From positions 103,051,587-103,115,586 of the forward strand of contig CM043964.1 in NCBI GenBank assembly GCA_014529385.2: a stretch of DNA of 64,000 bases, read 5' to 3'. Positions within the stretch are counted from its first letter, which is position 1. Each line of letters begins with the position of its first letter. This DNA comes from Adiantum capillus-veneris (taxonomy: Eukaryota; Streptophyta; Polypodiopsida; Polypodiales; Pteridaceae). The notes under the pieces were generated by a model. That model worked only from the letters and a program-made list of their open reading frames with translations, was not told where the DNA came from and made no database searches. Below, piece after piece: positions 35,096 to 43,661 of this stretch. The position numbers and the translations under genes were made by a program.

Positions 35096-38000
35096 ACATG
35101 TCGCAGAGTCCAAGCATAGTCCGGAAACATCGAAGCTTCTCAGCTCCGAGGGCCTTGGTAAAGATATCCGCTATCTTCTCCTCTGTGCTGATGTAGACCA
35201 TGTCGATGTCGCCCGCCAACACTCTCTCTCGAAAGTAGTGGTAATGGACCTCTATGTGCTTGTTTGTGGCATGGAACACTGGGTTCCTAGACAACTGCAT
35301 GCTGCTGAGGTTGTCACAATGGATGAAAATCTGCTGGTCCACCTGCACTCCCAAGTCCTCAAGTAATGTGCGTAGCCAAGCTACCTCGCACGCCGCAACT
35401 GCTGCACCTCTGTACTCGGCCTTTGTGCTTGACAAAGCGACTGTAGGCTGCTTTTTGCTGCTCCAAGTAACAGTAGCACTCCCAAAAGAGAACATGAAGC
35501 CACTCGTAGATCTCCTATCAACAATGCTACCTGCCCAATCTACATCTGTATACCCATACAATGCTAATGGTGCATCTGCTGCATAGAACAATGCGTAGTC
35601 AAGAGTCCCTTGCACATACCTAAGTGTGCGTCGTACTCCATCCAAATGTGGCTTCCTCGGAATCTGCATGAACTGACTCTTCAAGCCTACTATGTAGCTC
35701 AAGTCTAGCCTCGTGATAGTCAAGTAGATTAGACTACCCACAATCTTCCTGTACATGTTGACATCCTCAACAACATCACCCTTCTCTGCACTCAGCTTTG
35801 CATTCACATCCAAGGGAATAGAAATTGGCTTACAATCAGCCATACCATACTTTGACAACATGTCCAAAGCATACTGTCTCTGTGATAGCCATACACCCTC
35901 TGGAGTCCTGGTCACCTCAATGCCAAGAAAGTAGCGCAACTCGCCTAAATCTTTCATTTCAAACTCCTGTTTGAGAAGACCCTTCACATGGTCAATCTCC
36001 ATAGCATTGTTACCAACAATAATAAGTTCATCTACATATATGGTAATGACCACAATTCCCACATCACTCTCACGTACATAGAGTGAATGATCAGCATGAG
36101 CTCTCCTAAACCCAATACTGACAAGATACTTGGCAATCCTGTCATACCATGCTCTAGAGCCCTGCTTCAAACCATACAAAGCTTTGAGAAGTCTGCATAC
36201 ATAATCTGGGTAACCTGGATCGACATAACCAGGTGGTTGATCCATATACACTTCCTCTTGCAACTCACCATTCAAGAAGGCATTCTTTACATCCATTTGA
36301 TGCATAATCTATCCTCTAGATGCATCCACTGCTATGACAGCTCTCACAGTCGTCATCTTTGCCACTGGAGCAAAGGTCTCCTCATAGTCTATGCCATACG
36401 TCTATGCATAACCCTTTGCGACCAGCCTTGCCTTGTGACACTCAATGTTACCATCAGCCTTATGCTTGGTTTTATACACCCATTTACAGCCAATAGCTTT
36501 CTTGCCACTTGGCAATGGCACCAACTCCCATGTGTCGTTTGCTTCCAATGCAGCCATCTCTTCATTCATTGCATCATCCCAATGCACATTTCCAATTGCA
36601 TCCTCAAAACATGTGGGCTCCACATCTTGTATCACCTTAGCCATGTAGGCTTGGTGATGCGCTAGATACCCATCATAAGTCAATTTCTGAACTGGATTTC
36701 TGACTCTGTTAGATCTGCGCGGTCCTGGGTCACTCCTTTGCCCTCTAGCATCTTCTCGTACTTTCCTTACACCAGGTGTCCTGACAGCCGGAATTCCAAA
36801 TTCCTCATCAAGACTTTGTTCAGAACCATCTCAATCCATGTCTACATGTGAAAAACCTGATGATGCATCAGCCATAAAGGGAGGTTCATCAACCTTTTCC
36901 TTTCCTTTTTGTGATACATTCCCTGTACCTGTTGGTGGAGTAACCTGCGTACGTAGTCTACCATTCCATGGCTTCTCAACAGAGCCACGAGAAGAGGACT
37001 CTTGTGGTCCACTCAAAACCTGTGACTGTGGCCTCACATTTTGTACAACCACATCATTTTTTACATCACCCCCAATAGTGCCATGTGCATTACTGTACCA
37101 GCTGCTCATCTCATCAAAGACTACATCTCTGCTCACTCGTAATTCTCGTGTAGTAGGATTGTAGCACCTGTACCCCTTTTGTTCAAGGGAATATCCCACA
37201 AGAATACATTTCTCTGCTTTAGGATCCAATTTCCTACGCAACTCATTTGGTACATGCACGTAAGCTATGCAGCCAAACACTTTCAAGTGTGCCAAATCAA
37301 GCTTTGTACCTGTAAACTTTTCCTCAGGTGTTACATCATGCACCACAGCCGTAGCTAACCTGTTCATAATGTACACAGTTGTATTTACGGTTTCAGCCCA
37401 GAAATGATGAGGCATGTTCTTCTCATTCATCAATGCACGTGCAATCTCTGCAATGTGCCTGTTTTTCCTTTCTGTGACCCCATTCTGTTGTGGAGTATAT
37501 CTGCATGTAAACTGCCTGCGTATACCATGCATTCGCAGAAAATCTGAAAAATCATTGGAGAAGTACTCTCCCCCTCCATCTGACCTCAATGTCTTGATTT
37601 GCATATCTGTCTCCTTCTCAATCATGACTTTGAAGTCCTGAAAGTGACCAAACACTTCACTTTTGTTACGCATGAAGTAGACCCATACTTTCCTTGTATG
37701 GTCATCAATGAAAGAGACATAATACCTGCAACCATGTATACTTGTAGTATTGGTTGGACCCCAAACATCTGTGTGCACCACCTCAAGTGGCTTTTTACAT
37801 ACATTGCGCTCATGTGGAAATGAGCCCTTTAACTGTTTTCCAAACTGGCATGCTGCACACACTTTATGCATTCCATCCACCTTGAATTTGGGCAAACCTT
37901 TTACAATCTGTTTTGATTGCATGCTGCGCAATCTCTTCTCATTGACATGGCCAATGCGTTTGTGCCAAATGTCAACATCAGCCACAACACCTGTGCCTTG

Positions 38001-39401
38001 TGCAAATAATGCAGCTTTTACCTCAGGCATGTCTACATTCAGCGTAAACATTCTGCCCACACATTTGCCCTCTGTGATGAGCTTACAGCCATTCTGGAAA
38101 TCTTCTACATAACAGCCATTCGGATTGAAGTGAACCTGCAAACCCTGCTCAACCATTTTTCCAACAGAAACAAGATTCTTTGTAATGTTTGGGACATGAA
38201 GTACATCTGCTAAGTACTTTGATTTCCCACTCTTCGTATTTAGAGGTATGTCCCCTACATGAGCAATGGGGTGAGCTGTGTCATCTCCTGTATGCACATA
38301 GCCTGACACATCTAGTTTGCGCATATCTCTAAACCACTCTCCACGAGACGTCATGTGATTAGAGGCACCTGGATCCACATACCAAACATCATCTTGGGTG
38401 GAGTTCTCTACAGTCATCGTATTCATTACATGCTGCATAACAAACATGCGCTCGTTTTTGCTGTCATCTGCATCTGTGCTAGTAGATGCATAGTTGCCTT
38501 GTTCTCTCTTTCCACTTGCTTTTCCCTTTGGACAGTCACGTGACATGTGACCTCTTTCACCACAAGTCCAACATTCTCTGCTATCTGGAGTATGTTGCTG
38601 CCTGCTTGATCCTACACCACGACCTCTTTGACTCCCCCTGCCTTGAGACTGGTTTCCCTTTCCACCTGTATTGTTTTGATTTGATTGACCTTCCAGAAAT
38701 TGGCCCCTGCAACCCCTTGGGCCTCGACCACGACCTCTACCTCTACCTATGTTGGAGTTAGAATAGAAGGCCTGTTCAGAATTATTTCTGCCATGAGAAG
38801 AAGATGTGTCAAGGTTCTTCTCCTCAAGAATAAGCATAGAAATCAAATCTTGGAACACGGGGATGTCGTCTCTTGTATTCATGGAAGACCTAAAATGTAC
38901 ATACTCATCTCCTAGACCATCCAAGCATGCACGGACAATGTCATCGTCTTCCACTGAGACTTTAATAGATCCAAGAGCCTCAATGATACTCTTGATCTTC
39001 AAGGCATAATCATTGATTGAGAGGTTGTTCCTCTTAATCTGATCTAGCTCCGACTTTAGTTGAAGCTTCCTGGCCTTGGTGTTCACCTCGAACACTCTGC
39101 CTAAGTTTCTCCATGCAATGGCGGGGGTTTCAGCATCCTGTAGATAGCCCATCATGGCATCTGTGATGCTCATAGAAAGCCAATACATCACTTTTCTCTG
39201 GCCTTGTTGCCAGTCCCTCAAAGCTTTCCTTTGTTCTGCTGTAGCATTTGCCTCGGGAATCTCTGGTTCCTTTTCATTGTCTCCTTCTACATAGTCCCAA
39301 TAACCTTTTCCTTTTAGGAAATTTGTTATTCTCAACTTCCATGGAGGGTAGTTATTTTTCTCAAGCTTCTCAGTAACAATCTGACTGAAACCGTCAGACA
39401 T
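35094..39401 (-). pseudogene. Copia C gag-pol polyprotein, copy 1, three nonsense codons
   Basis: One frame of about 1435 codons with stops at 36831-36833 (TGA), 36402-36404 (TAG) and 36309-36311 (TAG); copy 2 has sense codons (Ser, Gln, Trp) at these sites. Domains on minus: gag from M at 39401; an RGRGRG stretch; CCHC knuckle CWTCGERGHMSRDC near 38531-38573; protease DPGASNHMT near 38360-38385; IWHKRIGHVNEKRL pre-integrase; integrase HTDVWGP, LRSDGGGEY and GVTERKNRHI; reverse transcriptase MDVKNAFLNGEL, YGLKQGSRAWYDRI and the catalytic box IYVDELIIVG; RNase H DVDWAGSIVDRRSTSGF, STKAEYRG and NKHIEVHYHYFRE. Two odd residues are shared by both copies: DPGAS where copia protease has DS/TGAS, and YVDE where RT has YVDD. 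Gag-pol of a cellular retroelement; not active as it stands. Confidence 0.95.
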
Positions 39402-39702
39402 CTTGAAGCACTAAGACAAAATAGATGCAATCTGCAAAAACCTGCAAATCTGTTGAACCTGCTATCGTGGTACCTGTAACGCTTTCTACACTCAACGAGT
39501 GTCCACAATCAAGCGTACATACAACCACTGTACTTGTACAGTAAATCTCTGTGTACTGCACTTTGGAGACCTGTTCAGAAACTTGTGCGAAAAACCCCTA
39601 AAATTTTTTTCGCTGCGCAAGGCGCCTTCGGCATCTGGTCGTGGATTGCGAACGAAGGGATTGTGATGCTATTGCTCTCTTAGCCTCTCTTGCCTGCACC
39701 AG

Positions 39703-39714
39703 GCTCTGATACCA
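39703..39714 (-). promoter_or_regulatory. Primer binding site of copia C, copy 1
   Basis: Minus-strand TGGTATCAGAGC, exact complement of the plant initiator-Met tRNA 3' end, directly next to the 5' LTR. Confidence 0.95.
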
Positions 39715-40036
39715 TGTAAAGAAAGAGGATGCAAGAGAGCTACACAAGACAAGCACAAAGCACACAGAGATGGAAAGCTTCTTCTTCTTCTTCACAAAAA
39801 AGAGAGTACAAAATGACTAAGTGCTAAAGCTGAAAAGTAGCACATATGTACATGCAGTCACTAAGTGTGAACTCGCTAGAAGCGTACTAGGCTGGCACTA
39901 TATGTGTAGTCCAGCTATAGAATCATTGGCAGAGATCCTCCGTGTCAATCACCTAACGCGCCAGTGAGTAAATGCCGTAAACGGCCAAGACCCGTAGTGG
40001 ATGCCAGCTCAAGGTGTAGAGCTCGACATCTCAACA
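39715..40036 (-). repeat. 5' LTR of copia C, copy 1
   Basis: 322 bp, TG...CA, TSD CATTT follows at 40037. Confidence 0.95.
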
Positions 40037-40071
40037 CATTTGGCCTGTGTCTTTTTCATAAAGAAGAGAGT

Positions 40072-40098
40072 TGGATGCCAGCTCAAGGTGTAGAGCTC
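40072..40098 (-). repeat. 27-bp copy of LTR sequence outside the copia element
   Basis: Identical to 39998-40024 inside the neighbouring LTR, but 31 bp beyond the TSD in the host DNA. Present in both duplicated copies. Confidence 0.9.
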
Positions 40099-40146
40099 CC
40101 TCTCAACCTCCTTTCCTGCTTTGATATCCTGGGCCTTTCTTGTCTC

Positions 40147-40704
40147 TTACTCATGTGTAACATCCTCAATGACAACCCCATAATCTTTCTGCTGCTTGGA
40201 AGGAGGGATGTTTAAAATTTGGAAGGCTCTAAGATCCTCACTAGGAATGAGCTCAAGAGCCTTATCAAACTTGTACCTTAGCCTTGACACAAGCACAAAA
40301 TCTTTGCTCATAAGTGTGACCCTGTGAGCAAATGCAGCTGCAATGTAGCTATCATTCATAAAGTCTATGAGAAAATCCTCAACAGCTTCCTGAAGGCACA
40401 TCACAGCTTGAGATTGCCACCTTAGTGATACAAAAGTTTTGATATTCATCATGCTTAGAAGTCTATCTGATATCTCTTTGACAACTCTCATGAAAGAGAG
40501 CTTTGGAATCAGTAGACAAGTAGACTTTTGTGCTTTTTTTATTTCTCTTAGGGATTTCACCTGATAATTCAATCTTTTTCTAGCATTGGGCCTCTGATGA
40601 GGTAGTGGAGGGGGTGCTTTCTCTGCATCTTTCTCAACATCATCTATTTCTGGATCAGTTGGGGCTTGGTAGACCTTCCTTGTAGTGTGTTTAGTCCTCG
40701 CCAT
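40147..40704 (-). CDS. CENH3-like histone H3 variant ORF (185 aa), copy 1
   Basis: Intact intronless ORF starting MARTKHTTRK; another in-frame Met lies eight codons upstream, but the histone tail starts here. Tail 1-50, then a histone fold: SLREIKKAQKSTCLLIPKLS at 51-70 (alpha-N), FMRVVKEI (alpha-1), a long loop 1 (about 79-95), RWQSQAVMCLQEAVEDFLID (alpha-2, 95-114), and HRVTLMSKDFVLVSRL (loop 2/alpha-3, 127-142). Features shared with plant CENH3 rather than canonical H3: His after Lys4, LLIP-x-x-SF, a Trp at the loop 1/alpha-2 edge, A-x-ED in alpha-2, and RVTLM-x-KDF. A longer loop 1 is also a CENH3 hallmark, but here it exceeds canonical H3 by about eight residues. A 43-aa C-terminal extension is unusual. 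Identical in both copies. The ORF may be the first exon of the Ulp1-like gene: a GTAAGAG donor-like site overlaps its stop. Confidence 0.8.
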   Translation of the reverse strand: MARTKHTTRKVYQAPTDPEIDDVEKDAEKAPPPLPHQRPNARKRLNYQVKSLREIKKAQKSTCLLIPKLSFMRVVKEISDRLLSMMNIKTFVSLRWQSQAVMCLQEAVEDFLIDFMNDSYIAAAFAHRVTLMSKDFVLVSRLRYKFDKALELIPSEDLRAFQILNIPPSKQQKDYGVVIEDVTHE

Positions 40705-40739
40705 TTGGGTAAAAATACACGGCACCACGCCATAGACGC

Positions 40740-41165
40740 GTCACCCATAACCTGCAAGATGTACCTATCGCGCCGTGTGTGAAGAGAATGGTATTGGGGA
40801 GAGACACCAACACGACGCGATAGAAGGGTGACCCACGCTCTGGAGTATGTCCTTATCGCGTCGTATGTGAGCACCGGAACTTCCAAAGAAAACAAACAAA
40901 ATGACCTGTACGACGCGATAGAGGGCACACCCACACCCTAGAACATCACCGTATCGCGTCGTATGCGAGCTTTGGAAATTTTTTGTAATCCAAGCAAAAA
41001 GACCTGCACGACGTGATAAGGGGCTCATTGAGGCTTTGCAACATTCCCGTATTGCATCGTATGGGATGCTTAGAATTTTTCAATAAATCAAGAAATAAGA
41101 CCTTCACGAAGCGATAGAAGGTGCACCCACATGCCCAAACACATCCGGGACGCGTCGTTTGAGAA
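40740..41165. repeat. 98-bp hairpin repeat array in the leftward leader
   Basis: About four units, period 98-99 bp (cgacgcgata at 40813 and 40911; variants at 41009 and 41108). Each holds the inverted pair CGACGCGATA and TATCGCGTCG (starts 41 bp apart, e.g. 40813/40854 and 40911/40952), giving a 10-bp stem with a 31-nt loop. It lies between the minus TATA box and the CENH3-like start, so it would be transcribed as 5' leader. Confidence 0.85.
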
Positions 41166-41302
41166 GAAGCTTGCCTTAGTGAAAAAATGCACAGCGCGGA
41201 AGAATGTAGAAAGTGCGGATGGGTGAAAGTGTGGGTAGTCGAGGACGACACGACACGAATGTGGAGTATGGGAGAAATCAAAGAATGAGTGCGTGATAGG
41301 GC

Positions 41303-41410
41303 TTTATATACATCCGATTGTCCATAGGACGACCGTTGTACGTAGGCCATGTGGCACGTATCCATGGCTGACACGTGTCAATAACGGTCATATTTCGGAT
41401 CCTATATAAA
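41303..41410. promoter_or_regulatory. Divergent promoter, copy 1
   Basis: A minus-strand TATA box (tatataaa on minus, 41303-41310) and a plus-strand TATA box (tatataaa, 41403-41410) point away from each other, 92 bp apart. Between them is the palindrome gacacgtgtc (41370-41379) containing a G-box core CACGTG. Leaders of about 575 nt (left, to 40704) and about 490 nt (right, to 41924) follow. Confidence 0.65.
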
Positions 41411-41489
41411 GCTTGGTCTCGAATGTTATTAATGTTGCACGTTTAATTGTCCCAAACGACACAATTTATTACTAGTTTTTGTGTACTAG

Positions 41490-41880
41490 TCCTCTCGTCC
41501 CGCACGACGCGCCTGTTGGCATTTGCACACCGGTGGTCCATCCTCTATCGCGTCGTTCGGGGTTCTTGTTGTCCGCTTTGGTGTGCCTTCGTCCCGCACG
41601 ACGCGTAGGTACGTAGTTGCACAGTCAGGGTCCAACGTATATCGCATGGTTTGGGTTTCTCATTGGCACTCGTACTCATTTGAAAACTTTGGGGTCAGCC
41701 TCTATCGCGTGGTTTGAGTTTCTCATTGGCATCGACACGACGCGATACGAGCAAGTTGCCAATCTTGGAACCCACCCCTATCGCTTTGTGCTAGTGAGGT
41801 TCTGAGACCCAATGTCGGGCGCTCTGTTCTCAGTTTAGCCCTCCCGCTCATCGCTCTATATCGCTTTGGGCGTATTTCCT
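41490..41880. repeat. Hairpin repeat array in the rightward leader
   Basis: Diverged units of the same family as 40740-41165 in opposite orientation: cacgacgcg at about 41497 and 41601, ctatcgcgtcg near 41549, ctatcgcgtgg near 41702, cgacgcgata near 41737 and tatcgcttt twice near 41777 and 41860. Confidence 0.75.
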
Positions 41881-41923
41881 GACCTTGTACCTAGTAGCTT
41901 CACCTGTCGACTTTTCCTCTACC

Positions 41924-43515
41924 ATGAACGAAGGCTGGGAGGAGATTTTGGAGGAGAGTCCAAGTGAGAAACTATTGGTGGCTATGATGGATGGTGGTTA
42001 CATGGAGGTGTACACCAAAGCATATGAAATATTCAACCTTGTGTTTGATCTTGCAGCTTTGTTAGACCATTTGAAGGACTTCTTGGTAGAAGAATTCAAA
42101 GAGTTTGAAGAGGTAGTTGAAGGCAAGTGTTTGGTTTTAGATGGCAAGACTTATTGTCATCTAACCGAATATACTACAAACTCAATTGAGAAAAGCAAAG
42201 TAACAAGGAGGTTTGGAAGATTTTCTAAGCAGACTTTCTTTGTTTGTCCACCTACCATTTCTTGTCAATTACATTTAAAGCCTTGTAACCTTGTTCCAAA
42301 AGAAGCTGCTTTTCTTTTCTAATTTGTTCCTTAAAGTTTACATGCAAGGCAAAGTAGATGAAGTGAAAAATACAGATGAGGCAACAAATAAAAATGTTTC
42401 CACAGTTTTTCAGCTTGAGAAAAGTGAAACTCTAGAAGAGGAGGAAGTTGATGTTGCAGTTGAGTAGCAGGAGAGTGCAGATTTTTATGTGGCTCAATTT
42501 AGAGGTAGTACTGTCATTGATGAGCCAACAGATGAGGTAGAGGTATCTAAAGCTTCCCATACTATTCCAAACCTTCCCTACTTCTATATCAATGAGAAAG
42601 AGTATATCCCTCTCCATCATATCCAGTGTCTACTTAATATGAGGGAGGACTACTGTATTGCCATTTTTGAAGCTTCTGAGGTGGCCAAAGATTTTATTGA
42701 CACAGAAGAAGAGTCAAAAGAGGAGTTTTTGGCACTTGATCTTCATACATCCAATAAAGATGTTTTTGCCTGCTCCTGATGCACTTGCTCTATGCATGAG
42801 AAGAGTGGAAGAGGAAAAAACTTCCCTCAAAGATGAGGATTTTGAGAAGAGGCTTGTTGAGCTTGGCACCCAATCTTTTGGCAGAGACTTTAAGCTTAAA
42901 AAAGTTGGAAAGGAAGTTGACATAAGAGAGATGACTGGATCATGCAATCTCCTTCAAGAAAAAGTCACTGCCGAAGATGAGTTGCAAAAGGTGATCTCCC
43001 TTCTGAAATCTTTCTTTTTTTTCAAGTTTATTTTAATTACTCATTTTATTGTTTTGCAGATTGAACTCCTTGACAAAGACAATTTTCTTGGGAGAGCTAA
43101 AGGCTCGAGAGGGAAATCAATAGAGGGCTCTTCAAGAAGGGATGCCTCCTCTCTCATGCACTACATGTCAACATTGGATAGTGCCACCTTCTGTGCTTTC
43201 CACATGCAGTATTTTGAGAATCCTGAGTTGCCAATGTTTGCACTGAAGATATTGTCACGGTTTTTAGGGTACACTCCCCTTCAATTCAATGAAAACAAGA
43301 TCATGCTACTTGAGAGAGCAGCAGCACTTTGAATGTTTGGATATGCTGCAGGATTCAATGCCTCAAGAGCAGGATACTTTCTTTGCTACTCTAGCTATGC
43401 AACAGCAGTTGAGGAGACAAATGTCAACCTTCTTGGGGGCTATAAAAGAAGAAAGTTTTTGAGATATAGGGGTGACATGCCTAGAGATATAAAAAAAAAT
43501 CAAAAACTGATGTAA
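41924..43515 (+). pseudogene. Unrecognised acidic gene right of the divergent promoter, copy 1
   Basis: First ORF from MNEGWEEILEESPSEKLLVA at 41924 to TAA at 42320. A second segment from M at 42342 has an in-frame TAG at 42466 and continues as QFRGSTVIDEPTDEVEV to 42779. A frame change in a T run near 42760 leads to PDALALCMRRVEEEK. A 70-nt GT-AG intron (about 42990-43059) splits ELQK from IELLDKDNFLG; an in-frame TGA at 43330 precedes MFGYAAGFNASRAGYF to 43515. All these lesions are shared by the second copy. Acidic, with predicted helical Glu/Lys-rich parts; no domain recognised. Confidence 0.55.
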
Positions 43516-43661
43516 ATTTGATAATTTTTTGCACCAAAATATCTTTTTTGAATTTGGATCTATTTAGAAAGATACAGTACAAAGTTTCAAAGTGAAGCAT
43601 TTATCTCCATCTGTGGTTGAGCAGCATGGTTGTTTTTCATCTCATCCGTTGTAATTGCCTC

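Larger units (their letters stand above)
34753..40041 (-). mobile_element. Copia LTR retrotransposon C, copy 1
   Basis: Complete Ty1/copia structure on minus: LTRs 34758-35079 and 39715-40036 (322 bp each, about 7 differences), TSD CATTT at 34753-34757 and 40037-40041, primer site at 39703-39714 and a purine tract at 35080-35095. The internal frame runs from 39401 to 35094 but contains three nonsense codons. It is inserted between the CENH3-like ORF and the Ulp1-like exons. Confidence 0.95.

Noticed and set aside
36087-39009. Plus-strand ORFs opposite the copia element
   Set aside because: Shadows of the minus-strand gag-pol frame; no domains.
40062-40158. Exact splice joining the CENH3-like ORF to Ulp1 exon a
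   Set aside because: A donor-like GTAAGAG and several AG sites exist, but none I tried gave a matching phase, so I do not claim the exact junction.
40740-41165. CRISPR-like array
   Set aside because: Period 98 bp with whole units similar, no short repeat/unique spacer pattern, and the host is a eukaryote.
40644-41374. Minus ORFs of 87-142 aa across the hairpin arrays
   Set aside because: Built from the 98-bp repeats; no start or codon pattern suggesting a protein.
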